NCBI GenBank assembly: GCA_963682095.1
Contig: OY821754.1
Span: forward strand, 72,547,011-72,611,010
Source: Potentilla sterilis
Taxonomy: Eukaryota; Streptophyta; Magnoliopsida; Rosales; Rosaceae
Reading direction: 5' to 3'
DNA length: 64,000 nt
Below are positions 53,276 to 64,000 of the stretch, in pieces. The notes beneath the pieces are model-generated. The model ran no database searches and had not been told where the DNA came from. It saw nothing but the letters and a program-made list of their open reading frames with translations. Numbering within the stretch: position 1 is the stretch's first letter; each line of letters starts with the position of its first letter. Position numbers and translations under genes: made by a program.

Positions 53276-54660
53276 TTAGACACGGCTTGGACACGCAAAA
53301 TGGGGTTGGACACGTTGGGTAGTTCTGTCTTTTACATAACAAAAAGGGAACTCCTCTCGGTCTTGACGTCTTCAGCTCTGTTCTTCTGGACTTCTCCTCT
53401 CTCAGTCTCTCTTCAGCTCTGTTCTTCTCCTCTTTGGGTTCTCTTCTCTCTTCAGTCCTCTCGCGTGACCTCTCCCTCTCTCTCTCTCTCTCTCTTCAGG
53501 TCGATTAGGTTGAAGATTTGGGATCGCTGCATCGGGTATGTTCTCTTATTTCTCTCTACTCTTCTTCTTCTTCTCTGTTGATTGAGTTAAGATGGTTGTG
53601 ATTTATGAACGAATTGGGTCGTGAGTTATGGCTTGGGTGTAATTTTTACGCCGACTGCATATCTCCTGTTTTGAATATTTACTTGTTATTTTGTGAGGTT
53701 CATTTGGACTTCACTGCATAAATGGCTTGGCAATCATCTGTGTGAAGATCTTGTTATATTTTGACAGATGAGAATTCATATGTTCCGGTCGCTTTGACAG
53801 TATAGGACAGGTTATGTGTGTCAGAAAGAAAGGGATGCTGTCTGTGTTCACTTACATATCCCCATTATAATGTCACAATGTATTTATATAGTGGGGTGTT
53901 CTCTGCTGTAATTTCTGAATGCCTCTATGTTCTTAATTTTAAGTTGAATATATGCAGCCTATAAATATTTATCATCAATATACATAAATCATGCTCTCTG
54001 TCTTGGGATGTAATTTGCAGTAGGATTGTAGGTGTTCATGCGTGCACTCTAAGGTGTGAGCAGTATCTTATAATTTTTTAATTTTCTCTCATTGAGCTCC
54101 TGGTTTGGTTTATAGTTGGTGGCCTGGTTCTATTCCAAGGCAATTGAACAAACTTAATGTTTTGAGAACCATGCGATCCTAAGACATTGATTGAAAGTTA
54201 TACAGATAAATATGGTTCTCCACTTCTCCTGATAAATATATTCAAGAAAATATTCAAGGAAGTGGCTTCCTGCTGTTAATGCACATTGGATGCTTCTGCC
54301 TTCTGTTTATAGTCAAAACTAAGTTGTTAAATCAAATGTCTAAATAAGTCGTAATAAATAGTTTATATATGGTTTGCCTCTATAAACAAAGTACACCACT
54401 GTTTTTCCTAGTACATTTTGGTTTACAGGGTCATGAAAACTTGTTTCATCACTAAATTTTGAACAAAGCATTGTAATCTTAAGCACATTTTTCTTCTTTT
54501 TGGGTTACTGGATGATGCGGGAGCATCCAAGAGTCCTATATTAATTTAGGAGTTACAAATTGTTTAGTATTCTGTGAGTCTTTTTAGTTTCTTGCCAGGT
54601 TTATTATTAATTACTGCTATTACTTGTTTTAATTTGTGTTTGAATTTGGTTATGTACTTT

Positions 54661-54800
54661 GTTTGAACCTTTGTTTGTATTAGGATTTGAATTTGGATTA
54701 ATATTTTGATAATGTATTTTGTTTGAACCTTTGTTTGTATTAGGATTTGAATTTGGATTAATATTTTGATAATGTATTTTGTTTGAACCTTTGTTTGGAT
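54661..54800. repeat. 60-bp perfect tandem duplication inside the hAT-like element
   Basis: Bases 54661-54720 and 54721-54780 are identical (GTTTGAACCTTTGTTTGTAT onward), and a third partial copy follows to ~54800. Confidence 0.97.
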
Positions 54801-55146
54801 TTAGATATGGAGAAACTATTTTGCTTATGTTTATTTTTTTGTTTAATTATATATATTTATATATAAAATATTATTTAATTAACGTGTCTTCCACGTGTCC
54901 GTGTCCGATTAAAATTTGATTTTGACGTGTCCACGTATCGTGTCCGTGTCCGTGTCCGTGCTTCTTCGATGGTAACACACACACACTTTTTGTTAAGCCC
55001 CAAAAACAAATTAAGGAGCAGCCCATTGAAGAGTATGAGAAGCCCAAAACCCAACTTAAAATGGAGCCCCCATTACTGTAACCGTTCTTTCCTCTAGTTC
55101 TTCATCTGCTTACAAACAGGGGACGATATTAAGATTGCGTTTCCAG

Positions 55147-55658
55147 GTGAGTTTGTTTTTCTCTTAATCTTCCACCTGCATCAGTTCAACACACTTCACT
55201 TATATTTCAGCTTAGATTGACTGTAGTTTCCATGCCCTATTATTTGGTGTCATTGAATTTCAAAAGATGTCAAAACCCAATACCCCAATGAATTTGGCGG
55301 GATTATGATCTTAGAATGTGGATTTGTGATTGAGGAGCCAACTGGGTTTAATGGGTTTTTATTTAATTTCACTTCCCGATGATTCTGTATGAGTATGAAA
55401 TGTGATGATCCTGGTTAAAGGTGGTTGCTTTGAGTTGATTCGTCCAAATGTGCCTTCTTTAATTCCATATAAGCTCAAATTTGGTGCCTTTCTGATTCAT
55501 ATGACCCAAATACAGCTTTAAAAGTTCTAGCAACTCTGCCATACATAATTTTTTTTATCTTTGATCTAGTTTTCACATTTTGCTTGTTCTTTGTTTTCAA
55601 ATGCCTTTGGTTATCTTACACTTGCCAGCGTGTTTCTTGTTACTTTTGATTGCTGCAG
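55147..55658 (+). other. 5'UTR intron of ALG13
   Basis: TTTCCAG|GTGAGT (donor at 55147) and TGCTGCAG|GATTAT (acceptor at 55657-55658) bound a 512-base intron, 50 bases upstream of the ALG13 ATG. The leader exon lies before 55146. Confidence 0.65.
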
Positions 55659-55708
55659 GATTATATTGTGAAACCTAGACGTGTAGGTGGGAGATACTGA
55701 GGGTCACA

Positions 55709-56938
55709 ATGAAGTCTAAGAAGACAGTTTTTGTAACTGTTGGAACTACTAGTTTTGATGCGCTAGTGAAGGTGGTGGATACACGAGAGGTTAAAGAAGA
55801 GCTGTCAAGAAGAGGGTACACTGATATTCTCATTCAAATGGGCCGTGGCTCCTATATTCCCTCAAAGGTACGTCTGAAAATTTGGTCCCAGCTTTTTTTG
55901 CTGCAAGAAATATGTGATTAATGTGGGCTGTTCATTGTCTACTGTAAAGTATATCATAAGGAAAGGGCAGATATTTAATTCTTATGACTTGAGATGTAGG
56001 AAGAGAAAGAGACTGTTTTGTATGTGTAATGAATTCAAAGTTTATTCACAATGGAAACACGTTGATCCTGAAGTGGAATTTGTATTCTTAATCTTTGGTT
56101 GATTATAGACCTGTTCGCTTGGGAAATTTTTTGTTTCTGAAGCAAGGCAGTGGAGATCATTGTTACACATAATCACTTGTTTACTCTCTTATCTCAACAT
56201 ACTGTCTTCCATTGTATTAACCAAGAAAATCATTTTAGATTTATCTATTTCAATTTCCATTTCTTTAACAAACCCTGAACATTTCTTTCAATGCAGTCTG
56301 AAGGAGGTGATGACTCCATTGCGGTAGATTACTTCACTTTTTCATCAAGCATTGCAGACCATCTAAGAGCAGCATCTCTTGTCATTAGCCATGCAGGTAT
56401 GTAGTAGTGTCATTAGGCATAAATGTTACCATCTGGGGTATCCATGAATTTTGGTTAAACAACCTCAGATTAGAGCTTCAGATATATGTCTTACACTGAC
56501 ATTTATCTGATATCACATGTTGCTCGAATGCTTTTATGATGATAGATTTCATATGCTCACTGCTTTCACGTTACAATCACTCAAAAGTATAATAGGAAGG
56601 GAAATGACATTCTGTTGAATCTAGAATTCTTTTTACATTTTTGATGCTTGATATTTTATGCCTATATATACTGTGGTGCAGGGTCAGGGAGCATATTTGA
56701 GACACTGCGACTTGGGAAGCCCTTAATTGTTGTGGTTAATGAAGATTTGATGGACAACCATCAAAGTGAGCTGGCAGAAGAACTAGCAGACAGGAAGCAT
56801 CTGTACTATGCTCGCCCACAAACACTTCAGCACATTATTGCAGATATGAAAGTGGAGTACCTCATTCCATACCATCCAGGTGATGCCACACCTGTAGCCA
56901 AGCTTATCAATAGGTTTCTTGGTTTTTCTGAGGATTGA
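55709..56938 (+). CDS. ALG13: ALG13: UDP-GlcNAc transferase catalytic subunit (N-glycan precursor)
   Basis: Three exons: 55709-55867, 56297-56396 and 56682-56938, joining in phase to 171 residues, near the length of plant ALG13. It begins KKTVFVTVGTTSFDALVKVV, has GRGSYIPSK, DYFTFSSSIADHLRAASLVI, SHAGSGSIFETLRLGKPLIV (the GT28 UDP-GlcNAc-binding loop), NEDLMDNHQSELAEEL and ends FLGFSED. ALG13 is the soluble catalytic half of the ALG13-ALG14 enzyme on the cytosolic face of the ER, which adds the second GlcNAc to the dolichol-linked oligosaccharide. ALG14 supplies the membrane anchor and is not in this window. Confidence 0.97.
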
Positions 56939-58325
56939 TGGAAGTGTAATAACTATATTACTTGGACCTAATATATCCATAAGATACTGAATTTGCATAA
57001 TCAAGATGGATCTTTTGGTGAAGCATAAGAATTATTTCTTGGTGAGCATGGATACCATTGGACTATAGATTAGTAATCAAGGTTCTGCATATATCATACT
57101 CCATCCATATTTTTGGCAGGTTTGTGGAGCTTTGTTTATGCCAACATTTGGTCTTGTAGGTGGCAACTGCAGACCTGGATATTACTTATCAGTGGTATAT
57201 TGATTCGAAAGCTTGTAACCTCATCATATGTTACTGAATAAGATGGATGGATCAATGCTAGATGGTTGAAGCAAATGAAGATTAATGTGTTGGCTGTGCT
57301 CAACAGATTCATTTGCATAGTTGTAGAGATTCAATATTAAGTTTTGATCCATGCGGTACTTAAACTACAACCACAGGTTATCCACCAGCTAAGTGGTAGT
57401 GCCAAAAGTGAAGTCACATGATTCTCAGATTACAGAGTCGGTTGATGTCTCTCTTTCGCATACAGTAAGGACTTGAATCGGAGAGAGGCCAAGATAAAGG
57501 GACAAGTTCCCAGCTCCGAAGAGAGTGATGCGGCACTGCATATACTGCTGGCAGTGGTCAGTTTGAATACAATGTCTCTCTCAGTTGTTAAGGGTAAACG
57601 AAATGAATATCTGTCACAGGATAATGCATTTCATCTGTTAAGAACTCTTTGTAGATGATTATCAGGGATCATGTTGTGACTTGCGACTGGGGGAAGTGAG
57701 GACTGCAGCTTTTGGATCAGTAAACTTTTTATTTTTACTGACAGCACCACCAGCTCTTGAAACGGTGAAAAACCAAATACAATTATTAGACCTGTGGAAC
57801 TTTTCGTGGTATGCAGCAGTACAGTACTGTCTTGCTTCATATTCTCCTTGTTTTCTGGGAAACCTGCTATTTTGATTGTTAAATATTTTGGTGGCCGTTA
57901 TAATCATTATACCCAATTGGTGAAAAAGTCATTGTCCAAAATGTCTTCATTCCCCCAATTTCCCATAATGATTTAGATAATCCAAATATCTAGAAGCTGG
58001 AGATTGGTTTATTGTTGCCAAATAATTATCTGATGAGAGTGAAATTGTTTAAGTGGTGCAATAGCCTCCAAGACTTTCTGATAGAAAGACAGAGACAATT
58101 CAATAGAAAATACAAAAGAAGAGACGAATGAAGTGCGCAATACCACTTGGTATTCACGAGGAGAGAGAAGAAGAAGAAGAAGACGAACGGGAATCATGTG
58201 AGGATATATGACCATCCGACCTAGAAGGGAAACCCCAACCCCCCTAGTACCATATACACTACAAACTCTTTCTTTCTTTGTCTCTCGCTGCCATTTTCTT
58301 CTGGTTTGCATTGCTCTTTGTACTC
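56939..58325. other. Spacer between ALG13 and the receptor-like kinase
   Basis: It contains the ALG13 3'UTR and the kinase promoter. No further gene is supported. A short AAG-type repeat (58164-58184 region) is present. Confidence 0.5.
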
Positions 58326-61002
58326 ATGGAAGTTAACAATAGTTTTGCAGAAAACCAAACTGATCACAAACACCACCCTTCACATTCCTATAGCCACCAA
58401 CACCATGAAAGTTTTCCTTCCAAGTTTGCTATTATCATCATCATGTCCATCGCTTCTGTAATTGTCATTCTTGCTATAACCCTCATCATATTATTGCTCA
58501 GACGTCTCAAGTCAGCCAAAACCAGCGGCAGCGACATTGACGATGAAAAGGGTAGCTTGAACAATACAAGTTGCAGGTTCATTGTTCAAAACTCCATGAA
58601 CTTCGATTCTAGCCCAGGTAATAATTAACCACCACTCATTTGCAGTTTTTCGTTTTCAAAATATTTCATAACGCACAGAACATTGTTTGTAAACTTTGTA
58701 TTAATGCCTGAAACAAATGTTGCAGAAGTGAAGGGCGGGTGTCTTCATGGAGGAAACTTGGGGAGATCAATGAGGGCACCAGGGGCAACCACAACACCAA
58801 CTAGACACAGAGGAGTTCAAGTGTTGTCATACAAGGAACTCGAGGAGGCCACCGATAAGTTTAGCGAGGCGAATGTGATAGGCCGTGGAGGGTTTGGAGT
58901 TGTGTATAGGGGAGTCCTCCGTGATGGAACCATGGCTGCCATTAAGATGCTGCGCAGGGAAGGAAGGCAAGGGGAGCGTGCTTTCAGGCTTGAGGTCAGT
59001 GACTTCATTTATTTATTTTTTTGTCTTTCTCATTTGCTATCTATCTATTCCTCATTCTTTGCTTAACTTTGTTTCTGTTGTTTCTTCTCTTCCTTTCATA
59101 GGCTAAAAAATCTACTGTCCTTTTGTCCTTATTATTTGTAGGCATTTGCACTTTTCAACACATTATTGAAGCATGATTAGAAGATACTTAGGTCTCTAAT
59201 AATAATATGTTTAACTCTCTGTCCCCTTTACATCTTTCAAAAAATGCTATAGTATGTTATCTTTCACACTTTCACAAAACAAATCTTGTGGTTGACCTAA
59301 AGTGCTCCCACACGCACATTATGCTATGCTGCCTTCAAATTTTGACAAAGGAGTTCTATATTTCTTAAACTCTGTGTATGTCTTATTTAACAAAGTTAAG
59401 ACCCTGAATTTGAGGATGCAACATCGTTTCTAGTCTGTTTAATTTCATTCAGTTCTGCACATGAGGGTGAAAGAAAATGGAAGATACTCAAAGTCTTTTG
59501 TATTTTTTTTATCCGAGTATTGTAGGTTGATCTACTAAGTCGATTGCAGTCTCCATTCTTGGTGGAGCTACTTGGCTATTGTGCTGACCAGCATCATAGG
59601 CTCCTTGTATTTGAATGCATGCTCAATGGTACTCTTCAAGACCATCTTCATTCTCGAAACCATCAGCAGCTGCTGGATTGGGGTACCCGATTGAGGATAG
59701 CACTCGACTGCGCCAAGGCCCTTGAGTTCCTTCATGAGAAAAACATCCCATCTGTTATACACCGTGACTTCAAGTGCAGCAATGTGCTTCTAGATCAAAA
59801 CTTCCGAGCCAAGGTGTCTGATTTCGGTTTGGCCAAGATGGCTTCTGACAAGATTAATGGTCAGGTTTCGACACGAGTCCTCGGGACCACAGGATATCTA
59901 GCACCAGAGTGAGTGCTAAATCATCTGTAACTGATCTCTATCTCTCACTTATCAGTAGGCTACATGCATACAAATACATATCTACTGCAATAGAAGCATG
60001 CACATGGGCGCATATACTAAGATCACTATTATGCTAGCTGTCATTTTGTATCATCTTCAGGTTCTACTTGCATGGAAAAAGCAAAAAAATTTTTTTGAGG
60101 AACCTAAGGAAGTTCTTGCCGAAACACCGTTCTAAACGGTAGTTGATGAGGACTGGCTATCTTCCTTTAAGTAAAACCCTTTTGCATGGTTCATATAAAC
60201 TGCATATGCACAGAATTATTTGACGTATAAAAAGTAAAAAACTTCACATGAAAGCTCTTGATTTTAAAGATGCTGAAAGTACAAGAATGGCATTATGTGT
60301 GCACAGTATTTTCAGAACTGTTGGATTTTATTTTTTACCGAGTTTTGGTGATGTAGGTATGCCTCAACTGGAAAGCTTACTACAAAATCAGATGTTTACA
60401 GCTACGGCGTGGTTCTTTTAGAGCTGTTAACAGGGCGTGTGCCAGTAGATACCAAGCGGCCTACTGGAGAGCATGTTCTTGTCTCATGGGTCAGTGAACC
60501 AAAACTAGTTGATCTTCAAACAGTACACTACTGCCACAAAAAACAGATTAAATTGTGTAAATTTCTCGTAAATATAATGACAGAGAAAAACTGGTGGTAA
60601 TGATTATTTTTTTGCTTGTCAGGTTATATTGTAGATTAAGAGGTATAAATCTTTGTTGCTCTATGATTTCAGGCTCTTCCAAGGCTAACTAACAGAGAAA
60701 AAGTAGTGCAAATGGTTGATCCAGCTCTTAAAGGGCAATACTCAAAGAGGGATCTCATTCAGGTAATAATCTTGGTTTCTAATTGATTGGAGGAAACAAT
60801 TTATATAACTTTTTTATGTTTATTAACTAAATACTGTACCCTACAGGTAGCAGCTATTGCAGCAATGTGTGTGCAGCCAGAAGCTGAATATCGGCCTCTA
60901 ATGGCTGATGTCGTACCCTCTCTAATTCCTCTGGTTAAGAACTCTTATATTGGTTCCTCTGGCTCCTCTAGATTTCAAATTCAAGTAAGTCCAAGGTATT
61001 AG
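58326..61002 (+). CDS. Receptor-like serine/threonine protein kinase
   Basis: Six exons: 58326-58617, 58726-58994, 59526-59908, 60357-60489, 60673-60762 and 60847-61002, all with consistent phases, giving ~440 residues. A His-rich extracellular stretch (HKHHPSHSYSHQHHESF) precedes one membrane helix (FAIIIIMSIASVIVILAITL). The kinase domain follows: GRGGFGVV, Lys in AAIKML, HRDFKCSNVLL (an RD kinase), DFGLAK, YLAPE and DVYSYGVVLLELLTGRVPVD. The last part reads VAAIAAMCVQPEAEYRPLMA. It should signal at the plasma membrane; no ligand domain is visible. Oddity: a signal-peptide-like segment (LSLAAIFFWFALLFVL) lies in frame directly before the ATG, with no upstream in-frame ATG after the TAG at 58245. 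Confidence 0.92.
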
Positions 61003-61962
61003 GCTTAGGGGTCTGTGAAACTGCAACTCGGAGTGAACTATTGGGACATGAGATCATCCTTTTGTATTTCATAGATTTTTCACAGATCAATCTTCTCCCG
61101 GGAACTCACAGAAAACAAGTGAAACATTCAACAGAAAACAATCGTCCATTTAATAAATTGAGTTTCAGTACAGTTGAACTCAAAAGGGCCAAAGCAAGCT
61201 CTTTATGTGGTTCACTCCAAGATCATGGTGCTGAACCACACTAACAGCGGCCAATGCACAAGAACATGGATCCTTGAAAGCTAGCATGGTTGATGACATC
61301 AACTTGATGTGATCAACTTAGAAGGCAGTTTGGGAAGTTTGGCTTCTAATAAGCTGGTGATTTGACTCCTGTGCATACTTAACACCGTTTTTCTGTTGTA
61401 TGTTCTTTATCAATGAAGTGCTATGATCTAGCGTTGAATTTGGAAGTTGCAGTTCTCCAAATCTCCCGTGGAATTTTATTTTACTGTTCTTGATAGCAAC
61501 GGAAATTCATCGATCAATATTCAATGACAAGAAATATTAGAAACCTGATGGCTTTGGATTGAGCCATGGAGGTGGTTACCTCAACAAATGCATGCCTTTA
61601 CGGAATTACGGTCATGGAACCTCTCAAAATTTTCTAGATTTTGAACAAAATTGATGAATTGATCATGATCGAAAAAAAATAATTGATCAATTGATTTTCT
61701 TAACCACTACGATTGTTTAAGCAGAAGTGATGAGCTATAACCAAATAGGCTTTTATCAGAAGCTAGAATATTCACCTCAATTAAGTTCTGAATTGCAGAA
61801 GGAAGAGGTAAATCTCTCGAGATTTATACAAACAACGATGACCCATATACAAAAACTTCCGTTACCATTCTAAAACCACCTGAATAGAGCTACAAAAACT
61901 TAACTAGAAGCTATCCATGTTCTTCACTTCTTCCCATATATCAAACTGAAGTTAAAACCAAA
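61003..61962. other. Convergent 3' spacer, no gene seen
   Basis: It lies between the ends of the kinase gene (plus) and ERCC1 (minus). A strong donor-like CAA|GTAAGT at ~60984 raises the chance that a further kinase exon lies here (an open stretch with INLLPGTHRKQVKHS near 61090), but I do not call it. Confidence 0.4.
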
Positions 61963-63437
61963 TTATTTTGACTTTTCCTGATCAGCTTCATCCATGGCAA
62001 CACTTGTATCTCCATTCTTCACCTGAGGTGACTTCTTTTTATTAACTCGGTCAGTATATTTGGCAAAAGCAGCAGACAGGGCAGACTTAACAGTCGGTTC
62101 TATTTCTTTCTTCTTGCGTTTGCCTTCTTCTTTGGTGTCCTTTGTTTCTTTATCTTCAGTCACTGAACAAGGTTCAGCATTGTCCGGCACAGAAGTTTCT
62201 AAAACAGCAGGGCGGCTGGTAACCACACGCTTAAATGGTTCATGGAATGTGTCGTACAAACGTTTTACCTGAAGATTGTGGTGTGGTGAGATAAAAAAAT
62301 TAATGACTTCACAAGGATCTAAGCCATAACACAAACTACAAGGCAATGAACATCATACATGGAATAGAATCACACATTTTATGCACGAATGTTACTTTGA
62401 ATGATGGTCTACACATATTGAAAAAGGACAAACTTTGAAAACTGGGAGAATACCTTGCGCTCTCCTATGCCAGGGCAACGAGCTAGATCTTCCATCGAAG
62501 CATCCATGACATGAGAAAGAGACTGCAACCACATGGCCATTAAATCCTTATTAACATTTACTAAAAGAGTAGGTCTTTGCAATTTAAAATTCCTAGAGAA
62601 AAATTGCAGGCATACCCCAAAAGTAGTTCCAAGGGTGACAACATCAGTCTTGTTAACATGTCGAACAGTCGTTAATGCATGATTTAGCTTCAATATAAAC
62701 AGACAAGTTTAAGTTCACCTAACTCATGCTGATGGAAATCATACAATGCACTCTAGTTATTTAGCATGTGAAAAAATTATAATTTGGTCCTCATGAAGAA
62801 AACAATTAGTTGACCTCAAGTATATTGATACCCTTGATAAATAGTCTGTATCCATTTGACCTTGAATAATGTCAGCAGGTTTGTTTTCATAGACTTTTAT
62901 CGTCTCCAGGTAGCGTCCACATTCCTCCAAGCTGAGAAATATATTAGAAGAAAAGCGGGTCAACGAAACCGATAGACAAAAAAAATAGAGAAAAGGAGCA
63001 CATATAACACGCCTACAACAGAACACTTGTAACAATATCTGATCTTTGATAATCATGTTTACTCTTAAAAGTTTGAGGAAAGAGCCAATATGATTTGCAG
63101 CTTAAGATCCAATACCTCCAAGCACATAATAGGGTGCACTCATGAAGCATGGCAGTTTTAGTAACTTCAAGTAACGGCTTAACTACATCCTCCTGAAACC
63201 AATAAAAAAAGGATGTATGAAAGTAGCTGTTGGAAACTTATGTCCAAATAGATTGCATGAAAACATAAACCAGGATAGAAATTGATAAAATTTCTTTTAG
63301 AATGTATGAAAATAAGCTAATTGGCATGATGCCTTACCACATCAACATGGCAAAGTACGACCTGAAGCTTGTAGATTTTTTGCAATTCTCGAATGCGGTA
63401 ATATAGATAGTCTGGATGCAGCAGATGATAACGAAGA
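61963..63437 (-). CDS. ERCC1: ERCC1/RAD10 DNA excision repair endonuclease subunit, 3' part
   Basis: Exons on the minus strand: 63437-63338 (LRYHLLHPDYLYYRIRELQK), 63192-63116 (DVVKPLLEVTKTAMLHECTL), 62931-62832 (LEECGRYLETIKVYENKPAD), 62687-62616 (LNHALTTVRHVNKTDVVTLG), 62522-62454 (SLSHVMDASMEDLARCPGIG) and 62268-61963 (VKRLYDTFHEPFKRV, then a Lys-rich tail). Phases agree throughout. It has the nuclease-like central domain and the double helix-hairpin-helix that binds XPF. The XPF-ERCC1 dimer cuts 5' of DNA lesions in nucleotide excision repair and in crosslink and recombination repair. The N-terminal exons lie beyond 64000. The charged C-terminal extension (KRKKKEIEPTVKSALSAAFA) is typical of plant forms. 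Confidence 0.96.
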
Positions 63438-64000
63438 CTGCAATGATCGGTCAACTTAATACTCAATCAGTTAAGAGAGTTAATTTACATCCATCAAATG
63501 CAGTAAAGTTGACAACCGATTCAAACTAGCATAAGTTAAGTTCCAGAGATCAAAAAAGACTTCAAACAAACAATAGAAACAAAGAAGTCCTGCCTGTGTA
63601 TCTGTTGATCATTTACAAGGCACACACTGATTTCATCATGAGATACATATATGCCTTTGTAGCTAAAAGCCTAAGATTCAACCAGCTGTCCATAAACCTT
63701 GGGAGAGGAACTAAAATTGCAGATAATAAATTGTAAGCAGATCACTCCACAGTAACTAGCCCAACTACTATATTAATTAGGAAGGCTAGCTCTCCCACAC
63801 ATGACACATATATTCTTATGTAAATTATGAAGCACAACAAAAATCACATGAGAAAGCTATTCCATCAGTTTGCAGAAACTGTCCCACCTTATTCATCAAT
63901 AGCATCACAATGTAGAGTGTAATTGATGATAACAGTTGCAGTTGAATAAATTTAATTCAGAGAATCCCACCTATACGCTCACATGCATAGAGTAGAGTAT
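63438..64000. other. ERCC1 intron at the window edge
   Basis: No further ERCC1 exon can be recognised in the last ~560 bases; the sequence is AT-rich and stop-filled on the minus strand. It is most likely a long intron leading to 5' exons outside the window. Confidence 0.5.

Larger units (their letters stand above)
53023..54968. mobile_element. Non-autonomous hAT-like element (1.95 kb)
   Basis: The terminal inverted repeats are CTATAAAGCACGGACACG on the left and the complement of the right end, CGAAGAAGCACGGACACG. Both sides are flanked by ATGGTAAC, and an 8-bp duplication is the hAT signature. The subterminal regions carry many GGACAC hexamers in opposite orientation at the two ends, as hAT transposases bind such clusters. 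The inside (53330-54880) has a CT-rich, leader-like stretch with a TTCAG|GTCG-type exon edge near 53500 but no transposase frame, so it is a deletion derivative. A Mutator origin is less likely because of the duplication length. Confidence 0.85.

Noticed and set aside
53111..53581. Open frame beginning MSDTHTDTDTD
   Set aside because: It is the GGACAC hexamer array of the hAT-like element read as protein and then the CT-rich leader.

Overview
This window is nuclear DNA from a flowering plant, almost certainly a eudicot. Genes are split by AT-rich introns with GT-AG borders, intergenic DNA is AT-rich, and the gene families are plant ones: NF-YC, CCX exchanger, HIPP metallochaperone-like proteins, basic 7S globulin-like protein, F-box/DUF295, receptor-like kinase. 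The transposon load (MULE, PIF/Harbinger, hAT, copia, LINE, SINE, MITE) fits this too. I cannot fix the species; a Rosaceae-like genome is possible but is only an impression.

Layout. 1-1441 is a large foldback (two ~400-bp inverted arms around a loop of three ~150-bp repeats). 4249-6091 holds an NF-YC transcription factor gene (minus) with a 5'UTR intron. 6835-19247 is an accessory block made of two related Mutator-like elements with similar long AT-rich terminal inverted repeats (TIRs), each flanked by a target duplication. Each is packed with broken pieces of unrelated host genes (DUF506, RNR1, PIF/Harbinger, HIR, PPR; DUF936, TTL-type TPR, TYW1, PPR, CCT4). Each also carries a long minisatellite whose repeat polarity flips twice. 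The second element sits inside another TIR element.

19790-28010 returns to genes: a two-exon cation/calcium exchanger, a Lys/Glu-rich protein of unknown function, a 5'-truncated LINE with its target duplication, and a six-exon signal peptidase complex subunit 3. 30055-33013 has a catalytically dead aspartic-protease-like (basic 7S/xyloglucanase-inhibitor type) gene and an uncharacterised basic/acidic repeat protein.

33569-45684 is a cluster of three same-strand HIPP-like genes. The first is decayed (stop in the HMA exon, CaaX box lost by frameshift). The second is open in every exon but is split by a young, intact Ty1/copia retrotransposon (36348-41620). The third is a complete 590-residue HIPP.

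45685-54968 is gene-poor: a foldback MITE, a tRNA-derived SINE with a 15-bp target duplication, an F-box/DUF295 pseudogene, and a non-autonomous hAT-like element with 8-bp target duplications and hexamer-rich ends. The right end has ALG13 (N-glycan synthesis, plus), a receptor-like kinase (plus) and the 3' part of ERCC1 (minus, running off the window).

Functionally the intact genes are unlinked housekeeping and regulatory genes: SPC3 and ALG13 both act at the ER in secretory protein maturation, and ERCC1 in nucleotide excision repair. The striking biology is the transposable elements and their gene-fragment capture.
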